Shown here: positions 1 through 8,437 of the stretch, piece by piece
Layout of the letters: each line of letters opens with the position of its first letter
How positions within the stretch are numbered: position 1 is the stretch's first letter
Source: Mesotaenium endlicherianum
Lineage: Eukaryota > Streptophyta > Zygnematophyceae > Zygnematales > Mesotaeniaceae
Direction: 5' to 3'
DNA length: 64,000 nt
Assembly (NCBI GenBank): GCA_009602735.1
Contig: WELA01009551.1
Location: forward strand, 124,001-188,000
Program-made: the position numbers and the translations under genes
The notes under the pieces: model-generated
What the model saw: the letters and a program-made list of their open reading frames with translations, nothing else
Database searches by the model: none
Told to the model about the DNA's origin: nothing

Positions 1-2
1 CG

Positions 3-389
3 GTAGGCAATGGAAAATACCGTGCAGGCTGTGGCGCCTTTGTTGCCATGCTGGAATTTGCTACAGGCAAACAGGCATTCAGTGTGGGTAAGCCCAGCCC
101 GGTGATGATGCGTATGGCCAGGAAGATATTGGGATTGTCTACTGCGGAGACCATCATGATCGGGGATACCATGGGCACCGATATCTTGGGCGCCGGTTCC
201 ATGGGGTTCACCACTGTACTTACTTTATCGGGCGTAACGAAAGAAGAGGACCTGGATCATTACGGATACACACCTGATTTCATCATACCCTCTGTGAAGA
301 GTTTGCTGGATGAAGCTTTGTTTACAAAAGTACTGTCCAAACAACATGAACAATTTTCATACGATGGTCACACGATGGTTGTGCATTAA
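3..389 (+). CDS. HAD-IIA family hydrolase (NagD-like), C-terminal part
   Basis: The gene enters from before the window; the frame is open from base 3 and gives about 128 residues of the C-terminal half. It shows the HAD motif IV as MIGDTMGTDILGA, followed by an alternation of small and hydrophobic residues and the closing PDFIIPSVKSLL typical of NagD/PGP-type phosphatases. A conserved lysine lies in VGKPSP, the HAD motif III position. Members of this family are cytosolic phosphatases acting on nucleotides or sugar phosphates; the substrate cannot be read here. The stop TAA is followed within 12 bases by a hairpin. Confidence 0.85.
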   Translation, partial: VGNGKYRAGCGAFVAMLEFATGKQAFSVGKPSPVMMRMARKILGLSTAETIMIGDTMGTDILGAGSMGFTTVLTLSGVTKEEDLDHYGYTPDFIIPSVKSLLDEALFTKVLSKQHEQFSYDGHTMVVH

Positions 390-400
390 ATAAAAAGAGA

Positions 401-424
401 GCGGCTGAGAAATCAGCCGCTTTG
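401..424. terminator. Hairpin terminator, copy 1 of a repeated element
   Basis: A perfect 8-bp stem (GCGGCTGA / TCAGCCGC) with a GAAA loop lies at 401-420, with an A-rich run before it and TTTG after it, so it could work in both directions. It ends the phosphatase gene on the plus strand and the small membrane peptide gene on the minus strand. The same hairpin with a variant loop recurs at 769-788. Confidence 0.65.
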
Positions 425-511
425 TCTATCCTGTATTCAAAACCAACCCGTAAGAAACGGGTACCTAAACTCATGGATAATAGTAAACTTTTTACATCGG
501 CCGGATTTGTT

Positions 512-619
512 TTAAGAAATAAAAGTAACGATCGCGAAAAGTATCAGTGTAGCCACTATAGCCGGTAACACCAATGCCAAGATCATACCGAGTTTATCGG
601 GGATTGTTTTTTTCTTCAT
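512..619 (-). CDS. 35-residue membrane peptide, possible remnant paralog of the next gene
   Basis: The frame begins with ATG at 619 and ends with TAA at 512. It starts with a basic MKKK segment followed by one long hydrophobic helix (about residues 10-34) and stops at once, so the product would be a single-span peptide. The N-terminus resembles that of the DUF4382 lipoprotein at 845-1720, and the upstream sequence matches that gene's upstream sequence at the same distance. This suggests a duplicated gene that kept only its leader, or a family of small leader-like peptides. No function is known to me. Confidence 0.45.
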   Translation of the reverse strand: MKKKTIPDKLGMILALVLPAIVATLILFAIVTFIS

Positions 620-666
620 GCCTATTGGGTTTAGTTAATGAATTGGTTTAGCCCTCCAGTGTAAGT

Positions 667-688
667 CAACAAGCGTGCCAATCTGTTT
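667..688. repeat. Upstream block shared with the DUF4382 gene (copy 1)
   Basis: The block reads CAACAAGcgTGCCAatCTGTT and begins 48 bases before the small peptide's ATG. A near-identical block at 1768-1788 lies exactly 48 bases before the DUF4382 gene's ATG. The equal spacing supports common descent of the two 5' regions. Confidence 0.6.
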
Positions 689-768
689 GAGCCAGGCACA
701 GCTTGAGTTTCATCGTATCTATTGATGATAGATGTAAGAGAATAAGCCTGAGCCTGTATAAAAAGAAA

Positions 769-792
769 GCGGCTGAAGAATCAGCCGCTCTG
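769..792. terminator. Hairpin terminator, copy 2 of a repeated element
   Basis: An 8-bp stem GCGGCTGA/TCAGCCGC with an AGAA loop lies at 769-788. The flanking bases (A-rich run, then TGTCTATCCTGTATT) match those around the hairpin at 401-420, so the two elements are copies. It sits 57 bases past the stop codon of the DUF4382 gene on the minus strand. Confidence 0.65.
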
Positions 793-844
793 TCTATCCT
801 GTATTTAAAACCAAACCCGCAGGTACGGGAATCCTAAGCCTTAT

Positions 845-1720
845 TTACTTGTGCAGTGTAACAGTAGGAAGCTCTGTATTATTTCCTTTCATTACCTGTA
901 CATTAGTGATCGTAGTGTCCCGGTATCCGTTACTTGATTTGAACGATACACTGTAAGTGCCAGTCTTTAATCCACGAATCTTGAATTCTCCATTACCTGT
1001 TTCTGGGATCGCTGTTGCAGTATCTGTTCCGGAATAAGCTTTCACTATTGCATGTGCATCGAGCGGTAATACCTTGCCTTCAATGCTGCCGGATTGTTCC
1101 ATGCTGAATGCTTTTAATACCGGTTTCAGGTAAAACTGACCATTGTACTCACGGATGGATTCTGAAAGATCAAAGTCAATCCAAAGACTCACCTGGCCAC
1201 CTGCATCATCGATCTCTTTTTCGTCAATCTTTACATAGAGATAGTTGTTCTGGCCGGGAGCCAGAATCAGCGGTTGTGATACTTTGTTGGCTAACACCAC
1301 TGAATTGTTGCTACCCACGGTAATCCGGATCTTCTCGATCCTGCCCACAGGAATATTACCAGTAGCCAATACAGTGTCCAATCCATTCCTGAGTTTCATG
1401 ATATCATACACACCGGGTCTGATGTGCAGGGTATCCCATTTACCAAACTGGTCATGGTCTGTCCCGTCATTATCGCTGTCTTTATCGGCATCGTCGAAAT
1501 GACTGTCGTGATTCAAATCAGGGTCGATTTTAACTTCCACTGTTTTAACGTCAATAAAGACATCGTTGAAAAGTGCAGGGTCATCTGTTAAATGCACTGT
1601 CAGGAATTTGTTTTGCGGAGTGCTCGCCGATTTGTTACAGGCGATTGCAAAGAATAATAAGAAAACCGGCAATACCATTGCCATCATCATGCCGAAGCGG
1701 TTCAAAGTAATTTTTTTCAT
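845..1720 (-). CDS. DUF4382 domain lipoprotein with a C-terminal carboxypeptidase-like regulatory fold
   Basis: The product has 291 residues. The N-terminus is basic and hydrophobic and ends in a lipobox with Cys28 followed by Asn-Lys, so it is predicted to be a lipoprotein. Residues about 38-205 match the DUF4382 pattern (LTVHLTDDP, a conserved start of the domain). An Asp-rich stretch at about 66-90 (DPDLNHDSHFDD and following) looks like a calcium-binding loop. The last 80 residues (GSIEGKVLP, then GTYSVSF) form a carboxypeptidase-regulatory beta-sandwich. The role is unknown; the family is common in environmental Bacteroidota. The gene is monocistronic, with its own terminator. Confidence 0.8.
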   Translation of the reverse strand: MKKITLNRFGMMMAMVLPVFLLFFAIACNKSASTPQNKFLTVHLTDDPALFNDVFIDVKTVEVKIDPDLNHDSHFDDADKDSDNDGTDHDQFGKWDTLHIRPGVYDIMKLRNGLDTVLATGNIPVGRIEKIRITVGSNNSVVLANKVSQPLILAPGQNNYLYVKIDEKEIDDAGGQVSLWIDFDLSESIREYNGQFYLKPVLKAFSMEQSGSIEGKVLPLDAHAIVKAYSGTDTATAIPETGNGEFKIRGLKTGTYSVSFKSSNGYRDTTITNVQVMKGNNTELPTVTLHK

Positions 1721-1767
1721 ACATCTGGGTTTTTGATAAGGGTATCAGCTATCTGTCAGGCTAATCG

Positions 1768-1788
1768 CAACAAGTATGCCAGCCTGTT
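1768..1788. repeat. Upstream block shared with the small peptide gene (copy 2)
   Basis: The block reads CAACAAGtaTGCCAgcCTGTT and begins 48 bases before the ATG at 1720. It pairs with the block at 667-688 and may hold promoter or regulator contacts for both units. Confidence 0.55.
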
Positions 1789-1899
1789 GTGCAACTGTGT
1801 TTTATAAAAAGACAATGGAGCGGCAAGAAGGTCCTAGTGGGAAGCCCAAAAAAGGTAAAAATAACTTCAAAAGAAGATACTTGACTTGAAACTAAATAC

Positions 1900-2103
1900 T
1901 TATGCATTATTGTTAATTACCTCTTGTTGTGGCGCCTGTAAATTGCTGTACGATTGCAGGCAAACGGGGCAAAGACAATTATCAAATTGTTCCCTCAATA
2001 AAGCGAGGGTTGGGGCATCAACACAGACCAATTCGCACCAGCAGCCCGGCGCTTCATTCTTGCAGCCAAACGTGGCTCCGCATTTTGAACAGGTCTTTTG
2101 CAT
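1900..2103 (-). CDS. Cysteine-rich CWC family protein
   Basis: The product is a 67-residue protein starting at ATG 2103. It contains CSKCGATFGC near the N-terminus, then CWC, and later CLCPVC. These eight or so cysteines in CxxC-type pairs and the central CWC triplet are the hallmark of the small Cys_rich_CWC family. It probably binds zinc. The biological role of the family is not known. It is divergent from the XRE regulator at 2177, with 73 bases between the two starts. Confidence 0.75.
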   Translation of the reverse strand: MQKTCSKCGATFGCKNEAPGCWCELVCVDAPTLALLREQFDNCLCPVCLQSYSNLQAPQQEVINNNA

Positions 2104-2176
2104 GGGATGCTAAATTAATATTATTAATGGAGTAGCAATACCGTATATGCCCTACATTTAATTTGCAGAATATTAA

Positions 2177-2770
2177 ATGAACGCATGTATGCAAGAGGAT
2201 ATCATTAACCAGATCAGCAACCGTTTACGGGAACTCAGGAAGGACAAGAACATCACATTGCAGGAACTGGCTGATGCAGCAGGCGTTTCCAAGGGAATGC
2301 TCAGCCAGGTGGAGAATAACCGAAGCATCCCCTCTTTAACAGTGTTGCTCAACCTGATCAAATCTTTGCAGATAGATTTTAATGAATTTTTCAAAGACAT
2401 CAACCTGCTCTCCTCCGATCACAAAGTGATCTACCGGAAAAAAGAACAGTATCAGCCTTTTGAAAAAGAAAACGCCCATGGTTTTTATTACCAGCGGCTG
2501 TTCTCCACTACCGTACACGATTACCATGTAGATTTCGTGCTCCTTCGATTGGAAAGCAATGCCGAACGCCAAATGGTGAGTACGGATGCCTTCGAGTTCA
2601 AATACCTGCTGAAGGGTAAAGTTGAATATACCATTGGCGAAGAAACTTACCTCATGGAGGAGGGCGACTCTCTCTTTTTCGACGCCGGAGACCTCCACAA
2701 CCCCCGCAACACCGGCCAGGAAGACGCCCTGCTGCTGGTCATCTATTTTTTCAAAAACAGGTCGGTATAA
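2177..2770 (+). CDS. XRE family transcriptional regulator with C-terminal cupin domain
   Basis: The product has 197 residues. Residues about 8-65 form an XRE helix-turn-helix (LQELADAAGVSKGMLSQVEN). Residues about 110-190 form a cupin barrel with EFKYLLKGKVEYTIGEE and the closing GDSLFFDAGDLHNPRN. In the XRE-cupin family the cupin senses a small-molecule ligand and tunes DNA binding. It precedes and faces the same way as the SusC gene, so it is the likely regulator of the downstream block; a strong inverted repeat lies between them. SusCD pairs are more often controlled by ECF sigma/anti-sigma or hybrid two-component systems. An alternative ATG lies four codons downstream. Confidence 0.88.
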   Translation: MNACMQEDIINQISNRLRELRKDKNITLQELADAAGVSKGMLSQVENNRSIPSLTVLLNLIKSLQIDFNEFFKDINLLSSDHKVIYRKKEQYQPFEKENAHGFYYQRLFSTTVHDYHVDFVLLRLESNAERQMVSTDAFEFKYLLKGKVEYTIGEETYLMEEGDSLFFDAGDLHNPRNTGQEDALLLVIYFFKNRSV

Positions 2771-2848
2771 GACCAGGGTATATTTTGTGTTTAGTATTTA
2801 TAAACGTAAGACCTTTTTAAGACTGTATTTGTTTACAAATACTTTACT

Positions 2849-2868
2849 TTTAGTTAACTTTAACTAAA
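2849..2868. promoter_or_regulatory. Candidate operator: perfect inverted repeat before susC
   Basis: A 20-base perfect palindrome has 9-bp arms (TTTAGTTAA / TTAACTAAA) and a 2-base centre. It ends 22 bases before the candidate -7 element at 2891, where a -33 box would lie, and no good -33 box is seen. That fits a promoter depending on a regulator bound here; the XRE-cupin protein encoded just upstream is the obvious candidate. Confidence 0.5.
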
Positions 2869-2890
2869 CTATTTCATAACACTGCGCTGA

Positions 2891-2898
2891 TACTTTTG
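2891..2898 (+). promoter_or_regulatory. Candidate -7 promoter element of the susC operon
   Basis: TACTTTTG matches the Bacteroidota -7 consensus TAnnTTTG. It would start transcription near base 2905, about 20 bases before the ATG of susC. The -33 region has no TTTG but is covered by the inverted repeat at 2849-2868. Confidence 0.45.
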
Positions 2899-2925
2899 CC
2901 TTCTAAAACATCAAAACCCTTGTTT

Positions 2926-5900
2926 ATGAAGCATCAGTTGATTCGCTATTTCAAGGCTTTGTTACTGTCGCTTACGACCCTTGTGATGTGCGCACATTTG
3001 TCTGCACAATCCGTTTCCGTAAAAGGAAAAGTAACAGATGCCGCTACCAAGCGCCCCGTGGAAGGGGTTAGTGTTACTGTTAAGCATACCAATATTGGCA
3101 CTACTACCAATGCAAATGGTGAATTTGAACTGCATGTTGCTCCTGCAAATAGTCAGTTGTTGATCAATTATGTTGGATATGCACAAAAACAAGTGAATGC
3201 AACCAGCCAATTTTTGGATATTCTTATTGACCCTTCGTCAAAACAACTGGACGAAGTGGTGGTAACCGCCCTGGGTGTGAAAAAGGAAACCAAAAAACTG
3301 GGTTACGCTGTTCAGGAAGTAAAAGGTGCCGACCTTGTAAAAGCCCGGGAGCCTAATCCCGTCAATGGTCTGGTGGGCAAAGTTGCGGGCCTGGATGTGG
3401 CCATCAGCAGAGAAATGCTGGCTGCACCAGCCGTATCTCTCCGCGGTTATAATATCTCTTTATATGTAGTAGATGGTATACCCATCACATCCGATACCTG
3501 GAACCTCAGTCCGGATGACATCGAATCTTATACTGTCCTGAAAGGCCTCGCCGCTACTGCTATCTATGGTAGCCGTGCCCAGGATGGCGCTATCCTTATT
3601 ACTACCAAAAAGGCTAAGAAAAATGATAAAGGCTATACCATAGAATTCAATTCATCTACCCAGCTTGACAAAGGTTTTATAGCCGTTCCGAAAACCCAGG
3701 CGCTCTATGGCGGAGGTGATTATTCGCAGTATGCGTTTGGAGATGGTAAAGGTGGTGGTATCAATGATGGAGACTACGATGTATGGGGACCTAAATTTGA
3801 AGGACAATTGGTTCCCCAGTACGACAGTCCTATCGACCCGGTAACCGGAGTTAGAAAGGGAACGCCTTATATTGCCCGTGGTGTGGATAACCTGAAAAAA
3901 TTCATCCAGGCCGGTCTGTTAACCACCAATAACCTCAGCTTTTCATCTGCCAACGACAGATCCAATATCAGGATGTCGCTGTCTCATACTTACCAGCAGG
4001 GCATTGTACCCAATACCAAATTGAATACGGTTAATTTCAACATCAATACCGGGTACAACCTGAGTGATAAATTGAAGATTGAGGGTAACCTGAACTATAA
4101 TCGTCAATTCTCTCCCAACTTTCCTGATGTTGTGTACGGTCCTAACAGCGTGATCTATAACCTGACCATCTGGACTGGCGCCGATTACGATGTGAATCAA
4201 CTGCGTAATTACTGGCAGCCTGGCAAGGAAGGTGTTCAATCCATATTTGCTGAATATCAGCGTTACCACAATCCCTGGTTCATGAGTTACGAATGGTTGC
4301 GCGGTCATTATAAAACAGATGTGTATGGAACTGCTGCGTTAACCTATAAACCCAATTCGCATATCGAAGCCATTCTGAGGACAAACGTGAGCACTTTCGA
4401 TATAATGCGTAATGAGAAACTGCCTTATTCGGCGCACCCATACGGCAGGGAACTGAACCGTGGCGATTATTCTGAAGACAGGCGCTCAATGTTCGACAAC
4501 AACGTAGAAGGCCTGGTGAAATACACCGGTAAGATCAGGGGTGGGTTTACCATTGACGGCCTTGGTGGTGTCAATGCCCGCAATTTCAGCTATAACTCCA
4601 GCTTTGTGAAAACGGACTACCTGAACGTTCCGGGGCTTTATTCTTTCGCCAATACCCTGAACCCGCTGAAAGCTTACAATTTTAATTCGAAAATGCTGGT
4701 ATTGAGCGCTTATTACTCTCTCAGTGTAGATTATAAAAAATACCTTTCAGTAACCACTACAGGCAGGGTAGATAAAAACTCTACACTTCGTTTGAACAAC
4801 AATACTTATTTCTACCCTTCGGTTTCAGTAGCATCTGTTATTTCAGATTATATAGACTTGCCTCGTGTCATCAGCTTCCTGAAAATCAGGGGAAGCTATG
4901 CTACGGCAAAAGCGCCCAGTACCAGCCCTTATCTCGGGCCGGCCGGTTACCCGTTGGGTTATGGAACTCCTTATACAACGGTATATGGCGGACCTTCTTA
5001 TTCATTGTCTGACCCTGCTTATGGTATTGGAACTGTGTACAATAACCAGACAGGCGCTTATGCACCGGGTAATAAAGTAGACCCCAATATCAAGTCTTCC
5101 GTTTCTACCAGTGCAGAGTACGGTCTGGATATCAAATTCCTGAAAAACAGACTGGGCTTGAGCGCTACTTATTACGACAATATCAAGGGTCCAGGCATCG
5201 TTACTTCAGCCCTTTCAGAAACATCCGGCTTAACCGGTATCATTACCAATGCGATCAAAACAGAGATCAAAGGTGCGGAACTGTCGCTGACTGGTTCACC
5301 CATCCAAAACAGGAAAGGCCTGTCATGGGATGTGTTGTTGAACTGGTCTACTTTCCGCGAAACTTATAAAGAACTGCCTGCTAACCTTTCGAACTACCAG
5401 TTCCAGCAGGGCGACAGGGTAGATAAGTTATACGCAAGTGTGACAGCCAAAACTCCCGATGGACAAGTGATCAATGATGCATCAGGCTATCCTGTTTATT
5501 TGCCGAAAGCCCAGTATGTAGGAAATGGGGATGTGGATTGGAGCTGGGCTGTTTACAACAAATTCACTTATAAAACCTTCAGCCTTGCTTTCCAGTTTGA
5601 TGGTAAAGTAGGTGGAAAGGTACAGGACAGGGTATTGAGAAAAGGCATCGAAGGCGGAAGTAATATCGAAACCGTACAAGGTGCAGTAGGTGCAGCCAGG
5701 GAGTACGAGTTCCACCATTATACAGATCCGGGATTCAAAGGTACTTATGTAGGTGAGGGAGTACAGATCATCAGCGGTACACCCAAGTACGATCCGGTTA
5801 CAGGCGTAATCACCAACTATAAAGACCTGCAATTTGCACCCAATAAATCGGTGGTGAATTATATCCAGGACTATGTGAGCAGTTATTTCAATGATTTCGA

Positions 5901-6174
5901 ACACACTTCTGTAGCCAAAACCTACGCTAAATTGAGAGAAGTAGTGCTGACCTATTCTCTTCCCCAGCGATTCCTGGGCAAAAAATCCTTCATTACCAAA
6001 ATCGATGTGTCGCTGGTTGGCCGTAATCTGCTGTATTTCTTCCCTTCCCGTTTTAAAGACATGGATGTGGACCAGTACTCTGGCAGAAACATCTATTCCG
6101 GCAACAGCAGGGAACCGAACCTGCAAACGCCAACAACGCGTAGCTACGGATTTAACGTAAACATTGTTTTCTAA
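2926..6174 (+). CDS. SusC/RagA family TonB-linked outer membrane receptor
   Basis: The product has 1082 residues. A basic n-region and hydrophobic segment end in a signal peptidase site after about residue 28 (HLSAQ). It is followed by a carboxypeptidase-like plug extension (KGKVTDAATKRPVEGV at about 33), the TonB box region DEVVVTALG and the plug (VDGIP, then YGSRAQDGAILITTKK). The rest is a 22-strand-type beta-barrel ending in Phe. The ATG at 2926 was chosen over an in-frame TTG at 2896 because it starts the signal peptide. The loop before YVVDGIP is shorter than usual for SusC proteins. With SusD it imports a ligand across the outer membrane. The genes behind it point to a phosphonate-bearing ligand, which is inference. 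Confidence 0.95.
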   Translation: MKHQLIRYFKALLLSLTTLVMCAHLSAQSVSVKGKVTDAATKRPVEGVSVTVKHTNIGTTTNANGEFELHVAPANSQLLINYVGYAQKQVNATSQFLDILIDPSSKQLDEVVVTALGVKKETKKLGYAVQEVKGADLVKAREPNPVNGLVGKVAGLDVAISREMLAAPAVSLRGYNISLYVVDGIPITSDTWNLSPDDIESYTVLKGLAATAIYGSRAQDGAILITTKKAKKNDKGYTIEFNSSTQLDKGFIAVPKTQALYGGGDYSQYAFGDGKGGGINDGDYDVWGPKFEGQLVPQYDSPIDPVTGVRKGTPYIARGVDNLKKFIQAGLLTTNNLSFSSANDRSNIRMSLSHTYQQGIVPNTKLNTVNFNINTGYNLSDKLKIEGNLNYNRQFSPNFPDVVYGPNSVIYNLTIWTGADYDVNQLRNYWQPGKEGVQSIFAEYQRYHNPWFMSYEWLRGHYKTDVYGTAALTYKPNSHIEAILRTNVSTFDIMRNEKLPYSAHPYGRELNRGDYSEDRRSMFDNNVEGLVKYTGKIRGGFTIDGLGGVNARNFSYNSSFVKTDYLNVPGLYSFANTLNPLKAYNFNSKMLVLSAYYSLSVDYKKYLSVTTTGRVDKNSTLRLNNNTYFYPSVSVASVISDYIDLPRVISFLKIRGSYATAKAPSTSPYLGPAGYPLGYGTPYTTVYGGPSYSLSDPAYGIGTVYNNQTGAYAPGNKVDPNIKSSVSTSAEYGLDIKFLKNRLGLSATYYDNIKGPGIVTSALSETSGLTGIITNAIKTEIKGAELSLTGSPIQNRKGLSWDVLLNWSTFRETYKELPANLSNYQFQQGDRVDKLYASVTAKTPDGQVINDASGYPVYLPKAQYVGNGDVDWSWAVYNKFTYKTFSLAFQFDGKVGGKVQDRVLRKGIEGGSNIETVQGAVGAAREYEFHHYTDPGFKGTYVGEGVQIISGTPKYDPVTGVITNYKDLQFAPNKSVVNYIQDYVSSYFNDFEHTSVAKTYAKLREVVLTYSLPQRFLGKKSFITKIDVSLVGRNLLYFFPSRFKDMDVDQYSGRNIYSGNSREPNLQTPTTRSYGFNVNIVF

Positions 6175-6191
6175 ACGACAAATAACCAAGC

Positions 6192-7769
6192 ATGAAAAAG
6201 AATACAATAACCGGAGCGCTCCTTATAGCTATTGTACTGGTAGCAAGCAGTTGTTCCAAGAAGTTCGAAGAATATGCAGTCAACCCCAACCAGCCTGTGT
6301 CTGTACCTGCCTACCTGTTGTTAAGGCAGGTAGAAAATGACATCGTGGAATTTCCTGCAGGCGATGCTGATAAATTTTGTCAGTACACCTTGTCTACTTA
6401 CACTTATTATGGCCTCAACGAATATTGGAGCGGTGGTGCAAGCCTGAATTATGGCACCCTGCGTAATGTGATAGCCATGGAAAAAGAAGCTGCAAAGGCG
6501 TCCGGAGATAATAACCCGTACAGCGCCCTGGCTAAATTTTTTAAGGCCTATTTTTTCGTGAAAATGAGCCTGAAAGTAGGCGACATCCCCATGAGCGATG
6601 CATTAAAAGGATTGGATAACCCCAAACCCAAGTACGACACACAGAAAGATGTTTTCAAACAATCTTTGCAATTACTTGAGGATGCCAATACACAACTGGC
6701 AAGTCTGATCGCAGCATCTAATACCTCATTATTGGGTGATTTCTACTACCAGGAGCGCATCAGTGGCGCTAAGGATCCGCTGACGGCTTTAAAGCAATGG
6801 CAGAAAGTAGTCAATACATTCAAGCTCCGTGTGCTCATCGAACTGAGCAAGAGAGCGGATGATGCTGACCTGAATGTAAAGCAGAAGTTCGCAGATGTAT
6901 TGTCGAACCCTGCCAAGTATCCTATTATGAACGATCTCACCGATAACCTTGAGTATGTTTATAACGATGCTTTCAACCAATACCCCAACAACAAGAACAA
7001 CTATGGTAACGATGCATTGAGGTTGTGTGTGGCGGCAACATGGTTGAATACGTTGGCCGGACTGAAAGATTTGAGAGCGATGAAAGTAGCTGAACCTGCA
7101 CGCGGTCTGGGTTATTCTGATACATCCTACCAGTCATTTGTAGGTGGAAGCAATGGTGCGCCTACCAGTAACCTGGGTGGTGATGTGGTAGCGTTCAGGA
7201 TATCCGCTATTGGCCGTAAAAGGTATTACGACGGATTCAAAGGTGAGAACACTTTTATCATCGGCTTCCCGGAAATGTGTTTCAATATTGCTGAAGCCAT
7301 TAACCGTGGCTGGGTAACAGGTGATGCCAACAGTTGGTATCAAAAAGGTGTAAAAGCTATGTTCGCTTTTTATGGTGTGAACGATGGAGCCAATACTGTT
7401 AGCTTCTTAAAAACAACAGCACCTGGCGTATATGTGGATTATAATATTACCTTTAATTACAGCGACTATTTTGCCCAACCCGCAGTAAGTTATGCAGGTA
7501 ATAATGCAACAGGGCTCAACCAAATTCTGATCCAGCGTTACCTGTCATTGGCCCGTAACTCAGGAATGGAAGCTTATTACCAGTGGCGCAGAACAGGAGT
7601 ACCGGTTTTTGCCACCGGTTCAGGCGTAGGTAACGGAGGGGTGATTCCGATAAGATACCAGTACCCGGCTTCTGAATTGTCTACCAATAAAGACAATTAT
7701 ACTGCGGCTGTACAGAGCCAGTACAATGGCAACGACAATATCAATGCAGCCATGTGGCTGATCAAATAG
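6192..7769 (+). CDS. SusD/RagB family outer-membrane lipoprotein
   Basis: The product has 525 residues and starts 17 bases after susC. The lipobox ends in Cys21 (LVASSC). The body carries the SusD-like pattern: VNPNQP near the N-terminus, tetratricopeptide-like helices and a C-terminal ligand face. The overall sequence is of the SusD-like_2 type. It is the surface lid that captures ligand for the partner SusC. The final residues MWLIK and a hairpin at 7806-7835 close this two-gene part of the transcript. Confidence 0.93.
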   Translation: MKKNTITGALLIAIVLVASSCSKKFEEYAVNPNQPVSVPAYLLLRQVENDIVEFPAGDADKFCQYTLSTYTYYGLNEYWSGGASLNYGTLRNVIAMEKEAAKASGDNNPYSALAKFFKAYFFVKMSLKVGDIPMSDALKGLDNPKPKYDTQKDVFKQSLQLLEDANTQLASLIAASNTSLLGDFYYQERISGAKDPLTALKQWQKVVNTFKLRVLIELSKRADDADLNVKQKFADVLSNPAKYPIMNDLTDNLEYVYNDAFNQYPNNKNNYGNDALRLCVAATWLNTLAGLKDLRAMKVAEPARGLGYSDTSYQSFVGGSNGAPTSNLGGDVVAFRISAIGRKRYYDGFKGENTFIIGFPEMCFNIAEAINRGWVTGDANSWYQKGVKAMFAFYGVNDGANTVSFLKTTAPGVYVDYNITFNYSDYFAQPAVSYAGNNATGLNQILIQRYLSLARNSGMEAYYQWRRTGVPVFATGSGVGNGGVIPIRYQYPASELSTNKDNYTAAVQSQYNGNDNINAAMWLIK

Positions 7770-7805
7770 ATGATTTGTTCTAAAAGAATATAGTTTTCAG
7801 ATTAT

Positions 7806-7840
7806 AAAGGTGATGTCTGTAAAGGCATCGCCTTTATTTT
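7806..7840 (+). terminator. Hairpin after susD, possible attenuator
   Basis: A 10-bp stem (AAAGGTGATG / CATCGCCTTT, one G-T pair) with a 10-base loop is followed by ATTTTAAA. The next gene starts only about 15 bases later in the same direction, so the element probably reduces rather than blocks read-through, giving more SusCD than catabolic enzymes. Confidence 0.5.
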
Positions 7841-7854
7841 AAACATTCATTGTT

Positions 7855-8427
7855 ATGACGCAACAGGAGGTAACCCAGATCGTAAAAGAAATCCTTGCCC
7901 TCTATGAGCAATATGGAGATGCCGATTACATAGGCGAGCCGGTATCGCAGCTGGAGCATATGTGCCAATGCGCGCAACTGGCGGAAGAAGAGGGCTATGA
8001 TAATGAAGTGATCCTGGCCGCATTCATGCACGATATAGGGCATCTCTGCGGTAACCTGTTGTCTGCCGCAGAGATGAACGGATTCGGCATTGTAGACCAC
8101 GAGAAACTGGGCGAAGTATACATCAGGAGCAAAGGGTTCTCTGAAAAAGTAGCCAAACTGGTAGGGTCGCATGTGGCATCCAAAAGATACCTTACTTTTA
8201 AATATCCCGAATACTACGCAAAATTATCACCGGCCAGTAAAGAAACGCTGGTGATGCAGGGGGGTATGATGACAGTGGAAGAAGCAGAAGCATTTGAGCA
8301 GGAAGAACTGTTTCACCTGTATGTAACCCTTCGCAGGTGGGACGAAGAAGCTAAAAGAGAAAACGTTCCATTGGTTTCCCTGCAACATTATGAACGTATA
8401 ATGGAAGAACACTTATTAAAACAATAG
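7855..8427 (+). CDS. PhnZ-like HD-domain oxygenase, phosphonate degradation family (TIGR03276 type)
   Basis: The product has 190 residues. The proteins of this type are mixed-valent di-iron oxygenases; PhnZ cleaves 2-amino-1-hydroxyethylphosphonate to glycine and phosphate. All six iron ligands known in PhnZ appear here one residue later: His35, His59-Asp60 (in MHDIGH), His82, His106 and Asp163. The substrate-closing motif Y25-I-G-E28 is present, as is Lys110 in SHVASKRYL. It lies in a tight operon with a phosphonatase-like hydrolase and a phosphonate-associated FAD enzyme. The usual partner PhnY*, a 2-oxoglutarate dioxygenase that makes the hydroxylated substrate, is not in the window. Substrate assignment is therefore inference. 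Confidence 0.87.
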   Translation: MTQQEVTQIVKEILALYEQYGDADYIGEPVSQLEHMCQCAQLAEEEGYDNEVILAAFMHDIGHLCGNLLSAAEMNGFGIVDHEKLGEVYIRSKGFSEKVAKLVGSHVASKRYLTFKYPEYYAKLSPASKETLVMQGGMMTVEEAEAFEQEELFHLYVTLRRWDEEAKRENVPLVSLQHYERIMEEHLLKQ

Positions 8428-8437
8428 AGATCAAGAG

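Noticed and set aside
5482-6207. Open frame of about 240 codons antisense to the end of susC
   Set aside because: It mirrors the susC coding sequence, has no family pattern, and its start lies inside the SusD gene start.
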